Origin: Phyllobacteriaceae bacterium
GTDB lineage: Bacteria > Pseudomonadota > Alphaproteobacteria > Rhizobiales > Rhizobiaceae
Direction of reading: 5' to 3'
NCBI GenBank assembly: GCA_029279965.1
Contig: JAJUHJ010000006.1
Coordinates: forward strand, 1-51,092
DNA length: 51,092 bases
The number at the start of each line of letters is the position of its first letter. Within the stretch, counting starts at the first letter, position 1. The translations under genes and the position numbers were made by a program. The notes beneath the pieces were generated by a model that was not told where the DNA came from, ran no database searches, and worked only from the letters and a program-made list of their open reading frames with translations. Positions 38,196-49,198 of the stretch are shown here, piece after piece.

Positions 38196-40031
38196 ATGTC
38201 TGACGCAGCACAGAAGAAGGCCGCCAAGGCCTATGATTATGTCGACCATGCTTTCGACGTCGTGGTTGTGGGGGCCGGGGGCGCCGGGTTGCGCGCCACG
38301 CTCGGCATGGCCGAACAGGGGCTGAAAACCGCCTGCATCACCAAGGTTTTCCCCACCCGCTCGCACACGGTGGCGGCACAGGGTGGCATTGCCGCCTCGC
38401 TCCAGAACATGGGACCCGATCACTGGCAGTGGCATCTTTATGACACCGTGAAGGGCTCCGATTGGCTGGGTGATGTCGACGCGATGGAATATCTGGCGCG
38501 CGAGGCACCGGCCGCCGTTTATGAACTCGAACATTACGGTGTTCCCTTCAGCCGTACGGAAGAAGGCAAGATCTACCAGCGGCCTTTTGGCGGCCATATG
38601 CAGAATTTCGGTGATGGTCCCCCCGTGCAGCGCACTTGCGCCGCCGCCGACCGTACCGGCCACGCCATCCTGCACACGCTTTACGGACAGTCGGTAAAGA
38701 ATCACGCGCAGTTTTTCGTCGAATATTTCGCGCTCGACCTCATCATGTCGGATGACGGTGTGTGCACCGGTGTGGTGGCCTGGAACCTGGAGGATGGCAC
38801 CATTCACCGCTTCGCGGCCAAGATGGTGGTGCTGGCGACGGGTGGCTACGGGCGAACTTATTTCTCCTGCACCTCGGCGCACACTTGCACCGGCGACGGA
38901 AACGGCATGATCGCACGTGCCGGCCTTCCTTTGCAGGACATGGAATTCGTGCAATTTCATCCAACCGGCATTTACGGCGCCGGATGTCTCATCACCGAGG
39001 GCGTGCGCGGCGAGGGCGGGTACCTCGTCAATTCGGAAGGCGAGCGCTTCATGGAGCGTTATGCGCCATCGGCGAAGGATCTGGCCTCGCGCGATGTCGT
39101 CTCGCGCTGCATGACGGTTGAGATTCGTGAGGGTCGAGGTGTCGGCAGGGACAAGGACCACATCTTTCTGCATCTCGACCATCTCGATCCGGCCGTGATC
39201 CATGAACGCCTGCCCGGCATCGCCGAATCAGCACGCATTTTCGCCGGCGTGGACGTAACGCGCGAGCCGATCCCCGTTCTGCCGACCGTGCATTACAATA
39301 TGGGCGGCATTCCGACCAATTACTGGGGCGAGGTGCTGAACCCGACCGCCGATGATCCGGATGCGGTGGCGCCCGGCCTGATGGCCGTGGGCGAAGCGGC
39401 CTGCGCCTCCGTGCACGGCGCAAACCGGCTCGGCTCCAATTCGCTGATCGACCTTGTCGTCTTCGGCCGGGCCGCGGCAATCCGCGCCGGAAAGGTGGTG
39501 GACCGGGACGCGAAAGTGCCGGCCCTTAATCTTGCCGCTTGCGACAGGATCATGGACCGCTTCGACCATATCCGCCATTCGAATGGCAGCACGCCGACAG
39601 CAGCGTTGCGAGAGAAGATGCAACGCGCCATGCAGGAGGATGCCGCTGTTTTCCGTACCCAGGAGACACTGGAACAGGGCTGCCGCCGTGTTTCGGAAGT
39701 CTGGAGCGAGCTCTCCGACATCAAGGTGCATGACCGCTCGATGATCTGGAACTCGGACCTGGTCGAGACGCTTGAGCTTGAGAACCTGATGGTCAATGCC
39801 ATCACCACGGTTTATTCGGCGGTGGCCCGCAAGGAAAGCCGCGGCGCGCACGCCCGCGAGGACTTCACAGAACGGGATGATATCAATTGGCGCAAGCACA
39901 CGCTTGCTCATCTGAACGAGGACGGAGAAGTCCGCCTCGATTATCGGCCCGTTCACACCGAGCCGATGCTGAAGCCCGAGAACGGCGGAATCGATCCGGC
40001 AAAGATCGCGCCCAAGGCGCGGGTGTACTGA
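38196..40031 (+). CDS. sdhA: Succinate dehydrogenase flavoprotein subunit
   Basis: SdhA oxidises succinate to fumarate. The product has 611 residues. The FAD motif GAGGAG is at residues 27-32, and the covalent FAD ligand is His57 in [10 protein letters not shown]. The capping-domain stretch [11 protein letters not shown] and the catalytic Arg region (SRDVVSRCM) are present. The C-terminus is normal. It is eight bases after sdhD and 12 bases before sdhB. Confidence 0.98.
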   Translation: MSDAAQKKAAKAYDYVDHAFDVVVVGAGGAGLRATLGMAEQGLKTACITKVFPTRSHTVAAQGGIAASLQNMGPDHWQWHLYDTVKGSDWLGDVDAMEYLAREAPAAVYELEHYGVPFSRTEEGKIYQRPFGGHMQNFGDGPPVQRTCAAADRTGHAILHTLYGQSVKNHAQFFVEYFALDLIMSDDGVCTGVVAWNLEDGTIHRFAAKMVVLATGGYGRTYFSCTSAHTCTGDGNGMIARAGLPLQDMEFVQFHPTGIYGAGCLITEGVRGEGGYLVNSEGERFMERYAPSAKDLASRDVVSRCMTVEIREGRGVGRDKDHIFLHLDHLDPAVIHERLPGIAESARIFAGVDVTREPIPVLPTVHYNMGGIPTNYWGEVLNPTADDPDAVAPGLMAVGEAACASVHGANRLGSNSLIDLVVFGRAAAIRAGKVVDRDAKVPALNLAACDRIMDRFDHIRHSNGSTPTAALREKMQRAMQEDAAVFRTQETLEQGCRRVSEVWSELSDIKVHDRSMIWNSDLVETLELENLMVNAITTVYSAVARKESRGAHAREDFTERDDINWRKHTLAHLNEDGEVRLDYRPVHTEPMLKPENGGIDPAKIAPKARVY

Positions 40032-40043
40032 TCAGAGGACACC

Positions 40044-40823
40044 ATGGTTCAACTTACGCTTCCAAAAAACTCCAAGATCAAGCAGGGCAAAGTCTGGCCT
40101 AAGCCGGAGGGCGCGACGAATCTGCGCGAAATGCGCATTTATCGCTGGTCGCCGGATGATGACGAGAACCCTCGTGTCGACACCTATTATGTCGACATGG
40201 ATGATTGCGGGCCCATGGTCCTCGATGCCATGATCTGGATCAAGAACAAGGTGGACCCGACGCTCACCTTCCGCCGCTCCTGTCGCGAAGGCATCTGCGG
40301 CTCCTGTGCCATGAACATCGATGGCGCCAACACGCTCGCCTGCACCAAGGGCATGGACGAGATCAAGAATGCGGTGAAAATCTATCCGCTGCCGCATATG
40401 CCGGTGGTGAAGGATCTGGTGCCGGACCTTTCGATTCCCTACGCGCAGCTATCCTCGATCGAACCGTGGCTGCAGACGGAGACGCCGGAGCCGGCGACGG
40501 AATGGAGACAGAGTCATGAGGACCGCACCAAGCTTGACGGGCTTTATGAATGCATCCTGTGCTTCTGCTGTCAGACCTCGTGCCCGAGCTACTGGTGGAA
40601 TGGCGAGCGTTATCTCGGGCCGGCGGTGCTTTTGCAGGCCTATCGCTGGCTGATCGATTCGCGGGACGAAGCCACGGGCGAGCGGCTCGACAATCTGGAA
40701 GACCCGTTCCGGCTCTATCGCTGCCACACCATCATGAACTGCACCCAAACATGCCCGAAGGGGCTGAACCCGGCCAAGGCGATCGCCGAGATCAAGCAGA
40801 TGATGGTGGAGCGGCGCGTCTGA
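40044..40823 (+). CDS. sdhB: Succinate dehydrogenase iron-sulfur subunit
   Basis: SdhB carries electrons from FAD to quinone. The product has 259 residues. The [2Fe-2S] ligands lie in [12 protein letters not shown] with a further Cys in LACTKG. The [4Fe-4S] and [3Fe-4S] ligands lie in [12 protein letters not shown] and [17 protein letters not shown]. It is the last gene of sdhCDAB. No terminator is evident before msrA. Confidence 0.97.
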   Translation: MVQLTLPKNSKIKQGKVWPKPEGATNLREMRIYRWSPDDDENPRVDTYYVDMDDCGPMVLDAMIWIKNKVDPTLTFRRSCREGICGSCAMNIDGANTLACTKGMDEIKNAVKIYPLPHMPVVKDLVPDLSIPYAQLSSIEPWLQTETPEPATEWRQSHEDRTKLDGLYECILCFCCQTSCPSYWWNGERYLGPAVLLQAYRWLIDSRDEATGERLDNLEDPFRLYRCHTIMNCTQTCPKGLNPAKAIAEIKQMMVERRV

Positions 40824-42099
40824 ACGGAATCGGCTTTTGACCGCACGATGCGCTGGTGCCGGGTGAAATCACCTCACGCAACCGTGTAACGGATTGAGTT
40901 TGCGCGGTGAGTTGCAGGGAGTAGGTATTGGTCTCGAACGGAGGCTCGCCATGTTCCGCTGTCTCGCTGTTGCGGCCGTCATTTGTCTGAGCGGAATGCA
41001 TCCGTCCGCCGCCGAAACGAGAACCGCTATTTTCGCCGGCGGCTGCTTCTGGTGCGTGGAGGCGGATTTCGACAAGGTGCCAGGCGTGCTTTCCACCGTT
41101 TCCGGATATACGGGCGGGGAAACGCAGAACCCCGTCTATGGAAATTATTCCGCCGGCGGTCATCGTGAGGCGGTGGAAATCAAATTCGATGACAGCCAGG
41201 TCGGCTATGACGAGTTGCTGGATGTCTTCTTTCACTCCGTCGATCCGACGGATGCGGGAGGGCAGTTCTGCGATCGTGGAGCCGGATATACCACGGCGGT
41301 CTACGTGCTTGACGAGAAGCAGAGAGAAGCCGCTGAAGAAGCCTTGGAATCTGCGGAAGCCGAACTTGGCCAGAAGGTCGTGACGCCGGTCATCGCTGCC
41401 ACGCAGTTCTGGCCGGCCGAGGACTATCACCAGAATTACCATCAGAGCAACGAGCGCATTCTCACCCGTTTCGGTTACGTCACCAAGGCCGATGCCTATG
41501 AAGGCTACCGCAGGGGATGTGGACGTGATGCCCGCCTGAAAGAGGTGTGGGGCGAGGACGCTCTGCGCGGTATCCCAAAATAGATATGCCCGAAGAGTGG
41601 ATCGCCGAGCGTGCCGACGATCCGATTTGAAGGAACAAGTGACGTTGCCAAAAATGGCGCAGGCCAGGCGTGCCTCCAGCGTGATGTCGATGCCGCTCAG
41701 AGCTTTCGAGACCGGGCAGATATCCTTTGCTTTCGCGGCGGTGTCCTTGAACTTGGCTTCATCCAGCCCCGACACCTTTCCAACCACGGTGACGGCGCTG
41801 GCGCGGATTTCAAAGCCGCCGCCCTGGGCAGGCTGAATCTCGACTTCCGCCGTCACGTCAAGCGATTCGGCCGGTGTGCCGCTTTCGGCCAGCATGTGGG
41901 CGAGTTGCATGGACAGGCAGGAGGCATGCGCCGCCGCAATAAGCTCTTCCGGGTTGGTGCCGGAACGACCCGATTCGTCCTCGAAACGCGCCTTGAAGCC
42001 AAGCGGAAGGTCGTTCAGCGCACCGCTCTGGGTGCTCTGCAGCCGTCCCGACCCACTGGTCAGAGACCCGTTCCATGTTACGTTCGCGTGACGCTTCAT
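40792..42099 (-). CDS. OsmC family peroxiredoxin; usual stop lost, frame runs antisense through msrA
   Basis: Residues 1-146 (42099-41662) are a complete OsmC domain, an organic hydroperoxide reductase with catalytic Cys61 ([10 protein letters not shown]) and Cys128 (DICPVSKAL). OsmC proteins of this type end at about residue 140-146, after ITLEARL. Here codon 147 (41661-41659) is TGC; one base change would make it TGA. The frame then continues without a stop to 40792, giving 435 residues, of which the last 289 are antisense to msrA and reach into sdhB. The extension has no recognisable domain. It could be a true read-through product, a recent stop loss or a sequence error. GAGGGAGA precedes the ATG at 42099. 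Confidence 0.7.
   Translation of the reverse strand: MKRHANVTWNGSLTSGSGRLQSTQSGALNDLPLGFKARFEDESGRSGTNPEELIAAAHASCLSMQLAHMLAESGTPAESLDVTAEVEIQPAQGGGFEIRASAVTVVGKVSGLDEAKFKDTAAKAKDICPVSKALSGIDITLEARLACAIFGNVTCSFKSDRRHARRSTLRAYLFWDTAQSVLAPHLFQAGITSTSPAVAFIGIGLGDVTETGENALVALMVILVIVLGRPELRGSDDRRHDLLAKFGFRRFQGFFSGFSLLLVKHVDRRGISGSTIAELPSRIRRIDGVKEDIQQLVIADLAVIEFDFHRLTMTAGGIISIDGVLRFPARISGNGGKHAWHLVEIRLHAPEAAAGENSGSRFGGGRMHSAQTNDGRNSETAEHGEPPFETNTYSLQLTAQTQSVTRLREVISPGTSASCGQKPIPFRRAAPPSSA
40951..41583 (+). CDS. msrA: Exported peptide methionine sulfoxide reductase A
   Basis: MsrA reduces methionine-S-sulfoxide in proteins. The product has 210 residues. Residues 1-21 form a signal peptide ([20 protein letters not shown]), so the enzyme is probably periplasmic, unlike most MsrA. 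The catalytic Cys32 lies in GGCFWCVEA, and [12 protein letters not shown] and DYHQNYHQ are conserved. A probable resolving Cys lies in YRRGCGRD near the C-terminus. The ATG at 40951 has CGGAGG six bases upstream. The whole gene is overlapped on the other strand by the read-through part of osmC. Confidence 0.93.
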   Translation: MFRCLAVAAVICLSGMHPSAAETRTAIFAGGCFWCVEADFDKVPGVLSTVSGYTGGETQNPVYGNYSAGGHREAVEIKFDDSQVGYDELLDVFFHSVDPTDAGGQFCDRGAGYTTAVYVLDEKQREAAEEALESAEAELGQKVVTPVIAATQFWPAEDYHQNYHQSNERILTRFGYVTKADAYEGYRRGCGRDARLKEVWGEDALRGIPK

Positions 42100-42139
42100 A
42101 GCTTATCTCCCTCATTCAGGCCCATCCTTGCGGGCCGTT

Positions 42140-43387
42140 TCAGATCGCCTCGCCCTGGAGCAGCCGTGGTGCCGCGCGGGAGAGGCCTGCGGCTTGGCGA
42201 ATGAAAAGGTTCTTCATGCCGGGCATGCGGTCCACCAATCCCAGACCGATGTCCCGAACGGCCCTGAGCGGCGCCAGATCGTTTGAGAACAGCCGGTTAA
42301 GAATGTCGGTGGTCACGCCCATCTGCACCGTATCAAAGCGCCGCCAGCGCTCATAGCGGCAAAGCACGTCGTGCGCGCCGATATCTTCGCCCAGCCTGTC
42401 CGCCTCGACCAGCACCTGGGCAAGCGCGGCCACGTCCTTGAAGCCGAGGTTGAGCCCCTGTCCGGCAATCGGATGGATGCCGTGGGCGGCATCCCCGGCC
42501 AGAGCAAAGCGGGGGCGCACAAAGTCGCGCGCCAACGTCAGGCCGAGCGGCCACGCGCGCCGCGGGCCCTCGACGTGAATTTCGCCGAGTTTCAGGCCGA
42601 AGCGCTGTTCCAACTCATGCTCGAAAACCAGATCGTCTGCGGCGATCAGCCGCTCCGCATCCTCCGTGCGCTCCGTCCAGACGATGGAGGAACGGTTTCC
42701 CTTGAGCGGCAGGGTGGCAAAGGGACCTGCGGGCAGGAAGTGCTCTTCGGCCCGGCCCTCATGCGGACGCTCATGTGCGACGGTGCAGACAATGCCTGAT
42801 TGGCCGTATTCCCACTTCACCGTGCGAATTCCCGCCATGTCGCGCAGGCGCGATTTGATGCCGTCGGCTGCCACCAGCACCCGCGTGCGGCACCGTATTC
42901 CGTCGGCAAGGTGGGCAACCACCGATGATGGCTCGACATTGAAGGTTTCAACGGCGGTGTTCTGCATGATGTCGATGCCCATTTCGCCGGCGCGGCGACG
43001 CAGCGCGCCCGTCAGATGCCGGTTCAGGACCATATGCGCAAAGGGTTCGTTGGCTGCGGCCTCGCCTCCGAAGGTGAGGAACACAGGACGCACCGGGTCT
43101 GATGTGCGTGAATCGGTAATCACCATTTCCGTGATCGGCTGGGCCTCGGCTGCGATCTCCTCCCAGCAGCCGAGCTGGCGCAGCATGCGCGCGGCAGCGG
43201 CCGCAACGGCCGAGGCGCGGCCGTCTCGCTCCCATACGCCATCCGGCGCGGCGTCAACCACGAGCACGCGCATGTCCGGCTTCGCCTGGCGCAGCGAAAC
43301 CGCAAGGGTCAGCCCCACATAGCCGGCGCCTGCAATGACAACATCAAAGATGCCCTGAAAACGCCCGTTCACCGTTTCGCCTGTCAT
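42140..43387 (-). CDS. UbiH/UbiF/VisC/COQ6 family FAD-dependent hydroxylase
   Basis: The 415-residue product is a flavin monooxygenase of the ubiquinone-biosynthesis group. The dinucleotide motif GAGYVG is at residues 20-25, the second FAD motif GDAAHGIHPIAGQGLNLGFKD near 285-305 is diagnostic, and VAADGIKSRLRDMAG is the DG motif. Which ring position it hydroxylates cannot be read from sequence. The ATG at 43387 has AGAGGA five bases upstream; the frame extends to 43627 without similarity. It is divergent from tesB. Confidence 0.93.
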   Translation of the reverse strand: MTGETVNGRFQGIFDVVIAGAGYVGLTLAVSLRQAKPDMRVLVVDAAPDGVWERDGRASAVAAAAARMLRQLGCWEEIAAEAQPITEMVITDSRTSDPVRPVFLTFGGEAAANEPFAHMVLNRHLTGALRRRAGEMGIDIMQNTAVETFNVEPSSVVAHLADGIRCRTRVLVAADGIKSRLRDMAGIRTVKWEYGQSGIVCTVAHERPHEGRAEEHFLPAGPFATLPLKGNRSSIVWTERTEDAERLIAADDLVFEHELEQRFGLKLGEIHVEGPRRAWPLGLTLARDFVRPRFALAGDAAHGIHPIAGQGLNLGFKDVAALAQVLVEADRLGEDIGAHDVLCRYERWRRFDTVQMGVTTDILNRLFSNDLAPLRAVRDIGLGLVDRMPGMKNLFIRQAAGLSRAAPRLLQGEAI

Positions 43388-43478
43388 CCCAATCCTCTTG
43401 GCCTTCGCGCGAGCTTGACTTACGCGCGCCCCTCCGGTTTGTCGGCTGTGCCCACAACGCTGCCGGAGATCTTCGTTC

Positions 43479-44345
43479 ATGTCGTCCGCGATGCAGGAAC
43501 TTATCGACATTCTTAATCTGGAGCGTCTCGAACACAACCTGTTTCGCGGGCGCAGCCCGCAGGTAGGATGGCAGCGCGTGTTCGGCGGCCAGGTTATCGG
43601 CCAGTCGCTGGCTGCCGCCCAGCGCACGGTCGCGTCCGATCGCCACGTCCACTCCTTGCATTGCTATTTTATGAGACCGGGGGATCCGGCAATCCCGATC
43701 GTTTACGAGGTCGACCGCATCCGCGACGGCGGCAGCTTCACGACCCGGCGGGTCGTCGCAATTCAGAGCGGCCATGCGATCTTCTCCCTTGCAGCTTCAT
43801 TTCACATCGATGAGGACGGTCTGGGCCATCAACTGCCTATGCCCGACGGTGTTCCCGCACCCGAAGCTCTTCCTTCCTATCAGGAGATACTCGACAAAGG
43901 CGGCGACCAGGTGCCGGAAAACATCCGGCGCTATTTCCAGCGCGATCGTCCGGTGGAGATCCGTCCGGTGAGCCTTAAACATTACATGTCGCAAGACATG
44001 CTGCCGCCTTTTCAGAAAACCTGGTTGCGGTTGTCGGGTCCGGTGCCGGACGATCGTGGGGTGCAGGCGGCTGTGCTTGCCTATCTTTCCGACATGACAC
44101 TGCTCGATACCGTCACGTTTCCGCACGGGCGCTCGGTGTTCGATCCCAAGCTGCAGATGGCGAGCCTGGATCACGCCATGTGGTTCCACCGGCCCCATCC
44201 GCTCGACGACTGGCTTCTCTATACGCAAGACAGCCCGTCTGCAGGTGGCGCCCGCGGCCTCTCGCGCGGCAGCATCTATTCGCGCGATGGCGTGCTCATC
44301 GCCTCGACGGCCCAGGAGGGCCTGATGCGACTGCGAAAAAAATAG
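43479..44345 (+). CDS. tesB: Acyl-CoA thioesterase II
   Basis: TesB hydrolyses medium- and long-chain acyl-CoA. The 288-residue product has two hotdog domains. The first carries LFRGRSPQVGWQRVFGGQVIGQSLAAAQRTV and HSLHCYFMRPGDP. The second carries YLSDMTLLDT, with the catalytic Asp, and SLDHAMWFHRPHPLDDWLLY. The family triad Asp-Thr/Ser-Gln fits. It lies 91 bases from the divergent ubiH-like gene. Confidence 0.95.
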   Translation: MSSAMQELIDILNLERLEHNLFRGRSPQVGWQRVFGGQVIGQSLAAAQRTVASDRHVHSLHCYFMRPGDPAIPIVYEVDRIRDGGSFTTRRVVAIQSGHAIFSLAASFHIDEDGLGHQLPMPDGVPAPEALPSYQEILDKGGDQVPENIRRYFQRDRPVEIRPVSLKHYMSQDMLPPFQKTWLRLSGPVPDDRGVQAAVLAYLSDMTLLDTVTFPHGRSVFDPKLQMASLDHAMWFHRPHPLDDWLLYTQDSPSAGGARGLSRGSIYSRDGVLIASTAQEGLMRLRKK

Positions 44346-44374
44346 GCATCCTCGCAAAGATGCTCATCAATTAA

Positions 44375-44899
<525 letters not shown>

Positions 44900-44928
44900 G
44901 CGCCTTCGGTTTTCCCAGGGAGAACAAG

Positions 44929-46281
44929 ATGAGATTTCCGAATATCGAAGGCGCGGGCCGCCGCGCATCGCTTGGTCTGCTTGCGCTGGTAGCGTGCGCT
45001 GCGTTGCCAGCCCATGCGCAGGAAGCGGCCGAAGCGTCCTCCGGGGCCGCAGCAGGGGTAAGCAGTGAGACGGCGTTCGTCTTCAACACCCTTCTGTTTC
45101 TGCTGGGCGGATTCCTGGTCATGTGGATGGCTGCAGGTTTCGCCATGCTGGAGGCCGGCATGGTGCGCTCGAAGAACGTCTCCATGCAGCTTTTGAAGAA
45201 CATCGCCCTGTATTCCATAGCGGGCTTGATGTACTGGGTCGTCGGCTACTCGCTGATGTATGTCGATGTGAATGGCTTTTTCGGTACATTGGCACCGTAT
45301 GGCTGGCCGGACGCCGGCACCACCAATGAAGGCGACTATGCTGTGGCGTCCGACTGGTTCTTCCAGATGGTTTTCGTTGCCACGGCCGCTTCCATCGTTT
45401 CGGGCACACTGGCGGAGCGAATCAAGCTCTGGCCTTTCCTGATGTTCGTCGTGGTGCTGACGGGCTTCATCTATCCTATTGCCGGGTCCTGGCAATGGGG
45501 TGGCGGTTGGCTGTCCGAAATGGGCTTTTCCGACTTCGCCGGCTCGACACTGGTCCACTCGGTGGGGGGCTGGGCGGCTCTTGCTGGTGCAATCCTGCTC
45601 GGGGCGCGTTCGGAAAAGTACGGTCCCAAAGGCGAAGTGCATCCCATCCCGGGATCCAACATGGCCCTGGCCACACTCGGGACCTTTATCCTCTGGCTCG
45701 GCTGGTTCGGTTTCAATGGCGCCTCGCAACTTGCGCTGGGTTCCAACGCTGATGCTTCCGACATAAGCCGCATCTTTGCCAACACCAACCTCGCCGCGGC
45801 GGCGGGCGTCGTGGCCGCGCTGATCCTCACGCAAATCCTCTATAAGAAGGTCGATATCACGTTCGTGCTCAACGGTGCTTTGGCAGGCCTGGTCTCGATT
45901 ACCGCTGAGCCTTTGATGCCGAGCCCGTTGATGGCCATCATCATCGGCGCCATTGGCGGCGTCATCGTGGTGCTCACCGTTCCGTTGTTGGACAAGTTCA
46001 GGATAGACGATGTTGTCGGTGCGATCCCCGTTCATCTCATCGCCGGCATCTGGGGCACCCTCGCGGTACCGCTTACAAACCCAGATGCCAGCTTCGGGGT
46101 GCAGATCGTCGGCATCGTTGCCTACGGCATTTTCGCCTTCGTCGTTTCGTTTCTCGTCTGGATGAGCATCAGGGCAGTCATAGGCCTGAGGGTCACATCC
46201 GAGGAAGAGCTGACGGGCCTCGACATCGGAGAGGTGGGTGTGGAAGCCTACCCTGAATTCATGGCGCCACGTCTATCCTAG
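44929..46281 (+). CDS. amtB: Ammonium transporter AmtB
   Basis: AmtB is a trimeric inner-membrane channel for ammonium. The 450-residue product has a signal peptide (about 1-33, ending AHAQ) and eleven membrane segments. MLEAGMVRSKN, the twin histidines near residues 210 (STLVHSVGGWAAL) and 369 (IPVHLIAGIWGTL), and GWFGFNGAS are family signatures. The ATG at 44929 has CAGGGAGA upstream; a GTG at 44896 overlapping the end of glnK is possible but would spoil the signal peptide. Confidence 0.96.
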   Translation: MRFPNIEGAGRRASLGLLALVACAALPAHAQEAAEASSGAAAGVSSETAFVFNTLLFLLGGFLVMWMAAGFAMLEAGMVRSKNVSMQLLKNIALYSIAGLMYWVVGYSLMYVDVNGFFGTLAPYGWPDAGTTNEGDYAVASDWFFQMVFVATAASIVSGTLAERIKLWPFLMFVVVLTGFIYPIAGSWQWGGGWLSEMGFSDFAGSTLVHSVGGWAALAGAILLGARSEKYGPKGEVHPIPGSNMALATLGTFILWLGWFGFNGASQLALGSNADASDISRIFANTNLAAAAGVVAALILTQILYKKVDITFVLNGALAGLVSITAEPLMPSPLMAIIIGAIGGVIVVLTVPLLDKFRIDDVVGAIPVHLIAGIWGTLAVPLTNPDASFGVQIVGIVAYGIFAFVVSFLVWMSIRAVIGLRVTSEEELTGLDIGEVGVEAYPEFMAPRLS

Positions 46282-46282
46282 T

Positions 46283-46377
46283 GCATCAGCCCAAGGCGGC
46301 TTCGGCCGCCGGAGGCACAAGCTGTGCGTCCCTTGTGCGTCTGAAGACGCATGTCCGGTGGCCTTGCCTGGGGCGCT
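46283..46377 (+). repeat. Possible degenerate repeat copy E with UUCG hairpin
   Basis: Between amtB and ftsK, GCATCAGCCC begins a stretch that ends with the TGCGTC-TGAA-GACGCA stem and a GGGGCGCT close, in the same order as in repeat copy C. The middle is different: it holds a strong GGCGGC-TTCG-GCCGCC hairpin (46295-46310) with a stable tetraloop. The match to the repeat family is weak. The hairpin may end the amtB message, although no T-run follows. Confidence 0.35.
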
Positions 46378-46575
46378 ATTCCAATGCAGCACTTTGACCG
46401 CTGCCATTCGGCCCGGAGCGATCCGGGCCATTTTTTTTTTCGGGGAATTGCCGCGTGGGTGCCTGCGGATCAGACATCAGCCCTGCCATGGTTAATGCCA
46501 CCTTTACTTTCCCCCGATAGTCTGAGGCGTATCCAGGCGCTTTCCGGCGCGCCATCGGTACAGTCGGACGGGGAA

Positions 46576-49101
46576 ATGCGTATGAGTTTCGGTACTTCGG
46601 CGATTCTCGGACATTACGGGGGTGGCTTCAGCGTACAGGGCTTCCTGCGGCGGCAAGTGGCCCGCGTGTTTGGGTTGTTTTTGCTGGGGCTCGCCGCCTT
46701 CTTCCTGGCAAGCCTGGCAACCTGGAATGTCGCCGATCCAAGTTTCAGCCACGCGACCGACAACCCGGTCACGAATGCCATGGGCTATCCGGGCGCGGTC
46801 TTTTCGGACATAGCCATGCAGTTCTTTGGCATCGCTTCCGTTGCCGGGCTCGTTCCCACCGTTTTCTGGGGCGTCCTTCTGTTCACCGCGCGCCCGATCG
46901 AAAGGCTGTGGCGGCGCGTTGCCGCCTGGTTCGGTGGTGCCGTCCTTGCCGCGGGCATTGCCGGATGTCTGGCGAGGCCAGAGACCTGGCCGCTGCCCAC
47001 CGGACTGGGCGGCGTGTTCGGCGATATGGTGCTGGCCGCGCCCGCCGTGGTTAGCGGAGATTATCCGACGGGCATCTTTGGCGCTCTCGTTGCGGCGCTG
47101 CTTTTCGGACCTGCCATCTGGCTGACGCTCTATGCATCCTGTGTGCTTGCCCGCCCCACCGGATCTCTGCTCCCCCCTGTCTCGGATGAGGACTTCGAGG
47201 ATGACCTGGACGATGAAGAAGATGATGCTCGGGGCTCTGTGCTGCTTGGGGTGCTGGTGCACTGCTGGCTGGCGTTCCGGGCATTCTGGCGCCGCCGGTT
47301 CACGGTGAATGAGGCCGATCTGCCGGAGGAATATGTCGTGCCGGAGCCGGCGCCTGCCGTTGCGGCTGCACGCGCGGTGGATGAGGCCATGCGCATAGAG
47401 CCTGGCTTTGAGGATGACTTCGACATCCAACCATTCGAATCGACCTGGGGGGGCGAAGCGCCCGCCGCCGTGGCCCAACCGCCGGCGGAGCCGGATGCAG
47501 GCGCAAGAGTGGCGAATCCTGCGCCACGCCCGGCACCCGGCACCCGCGTTCGCCGGGAAGCGCAGCGTTCCTTCCTCGATACGAACGAGTTTACTCTGCC
47601 TGCTCTGCACCTGCTTGCCGAGCCCAAGGCGACCAGCAAGGACCCGAGCCTTTCCAAGGACGCGCTGGAGCAGAATGCACGGCTTCTTGAAGGTGTGCTG
47701 GAGGATTTCGGCGTCAAGGGAGAGATCATCCATGTGCGCCCCGGCCCTGTGGTGACGCTTTACGAACTGGAGCCGGCGCCCGGCATCAAATCGTCGCGCG
47801 TTATCGGCCTTGCCGATGACATCGCCCGCTCGATGAGCGCCATTGCGGCGCGCGTGGCTGTGGTGCCTGGCCGGAACGCCATTGGCATCGAGCTGCCGAA
47901 CTCCCGCCGGGAGACTGTCTATCTGCGCGAACTCCTGGCAAGCCGCGAGTTCGAAAACACCAAGGCCCGCCTCGGACTGGCGCTTGGAAAGACGATCAAC
48001 GGCGAATCCGTGATCGCCGATCTTGCGAAGATGCCGCATCTTCTGGTTGCCGGCACTACCGGCTCCGGCAAATCCGTGGCCATCAACACAATGATCCTGT
48101 CGCTGCTCTATCGGATGTCGCCGGAGCAGTGCCGCCTCATCATGATCGACCCGAAGATGCTGGAGCTTTCGGTCTATGACGGCATCCCGCATCTGCTCAC
48201 GCCCGTGGTCACCGATCCCAAGAAGGCGGTGGTAGCGCTGAAATGGACGGTGCGGGAGATGGAAGACCGCTACCGCAAGATGTCCAAGGTGGGCGTACGC
48301 AACATAGAAGGCTTCAACCAGCGTGTCGCCGCAGCCAAGAAAAAGGGTGAGACGATTACGCGCACGGTGCAGACCGGCTTTGACCGGGAGACGGGCGAGG
48401 CGATCTACGAATCGGAGGATCTGGATCTCGAACCCATGCCCTGCATCGTCGTCATCATCGACGAGATGGCCGATCTCATGATGGTGGCGGGCAAGGATAT
48501 CGAGGGAGCCGTGCAGCGCCTCGCTCAGATGGCGCGTGCGGCCGGTATCCACGTCATCATGGCAACGCAAAGGCCGTCCGTTGACGTCATCACCGGCACC
48601 ATCAAGGCAAACTTCCCGACGCGTATTTCCTTCCAGGTCACATCGAAGATCGACAGCCGCACGATTCTCGGCGAGCAGGGCGCCGAGCAGCTTCTGGGCA
48701 TGGGCGACATGCTCTACATGGCCGGTGGCGGGCGCATCCAGCGTGTGCACGGCCCGTTCGTCTCCGATGGCGAGGTGGAGCAGATCGTCGCTCATCTGAA
48801 AGAGCAGGGCGCGCCGGACTATCTGGAAGCCGTGACCGAGGACGATGATTCGGAAGAGGCCGGCAGCAGCGGTGGCGGCTCCGGTGGCAACCTCTCCGAC
48901 TCTGCAGATCCGTACGATCAAGCGGTCGCGGTGGTGCTGCGCGACGGAAAAGCATCGACCAGTTACATCCAGCGACGGCTCGGAATCGGCTACAACCGCG
49001 CGGCCTCCATCATCGAGCGCATGGAGCAGGAGGGCATCGTCGGACCGGCAAACCACGCCGGCAAACGCGAGATCCTTGTACCGACAGAGCAGGACCAATA
49101 G
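46576..49101 (+). CDS. ftsK: DNA translocase FtsK
   Basis: FtsK anchors at the septum and pumps chromosome termini to the dif site. The 841-residue product has an N-terminal membrane part with about four segments (30-195), an acidic linker ([13 protein letters not shown]) and a variable Ala/Pro-rich linker. The RecA-like motor follows, with Walker A GTTGSGKS at 493-500 and [14 protein letters not shown] as Walker B. The gamma winged helix is at about 775-835 ([33 protein letters not shown]). The ATG at 46576 gives an N-terminus like that of other rhizobial FtsK; the frame extends to 46351 without similarity. Confidence 0.95.
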   Translation: MRMSFGTSAILGHYGGGFSVQGFLRRQVARVFGLFLLGLAAFFLASLATWNVADPSFSHATDNPVTNAMGYPGAVFSDIAMQFFGIASVAGLVPTVFWGVLLFTARPIERLWRRVAAWFGGAVLAAGIAGCLARPETWPLPTGLGGVFGDMVLAAPAVVSGDYPTGIFGALVAALLFGPAIWLTLYASCVLARPTGSLLPPVSDEDFEDDLDDEEDDARGSVLLGVLVHCWLAFRAFWRRRFTVNEADLPEEYVVPEPAPAVAAARAVDEAMRIEPGFEDDFDIQPFESTWGGEAPAAVAQPPAEPDAGARVANPAPRPAPGTRVRREAQRSFLDTNEFTLPALHLLAEPKATSKDPSLSKDALEQNARLLEGVLEDFGVKGEIIHVRPGPVVTLYELEPAPGIKSSRVIGLADDIARSMSAIAARVAVVPGRNAIGIELPNSRRETVYLRELLASREFENTKARLGLALGKTINGESVIADLAKMPHLLVAGTTGSGKSVAINTMILSLLYRMSPEQCRLIMIDPKMLELSVYDGIPHLLTPVVTDPKKAVVALKWTVREMEDRYRKMSKVGVRNIEGFNQRVAAAKKKGETITRTVQTGFDRETGEAIYESEDLDLEPMPCIVVIIDEMADLMMVAGKDIEGAVQRLAQMARAAGIHVIMATQRPSVDVITGTIKANFPTRISFQVTSKIDSRTILGEQGAEQLLGMGDMLYMAGGGRIQRVHGPFVSDGEVEQIVAHLKEQGAPDYLEAVTEDDDSEEAGSSGGGSGGNLSDSADPYDQAVAVVLRDGKASTSYIQRRLGIGYNRAASIIERMEQEGIVGPANHAGKREILVPTEQDQ

Positions 49102-49198
49102 CTGAAAACATGGCGGATTTTGCAGGCTGGGCCTAACTTCGGCCCGGTTGCGATCCTATTTGTTGAGCAACGACATATTGTCCGGAGAACAAGGATTC

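Noticed and set aside
46504-49098. 864-codon open frame on the minus strand
   Set aside because: It is an exact shadow of ftsK with His/Arg-rich composition typical of an antisense frame, and no ribosome site or family match is seen.
49127-49145. Terminator between ftsK and lolA
   Set aside because: The stem is only 5 bp (GGGCC / GGCCC) and has no T-run.
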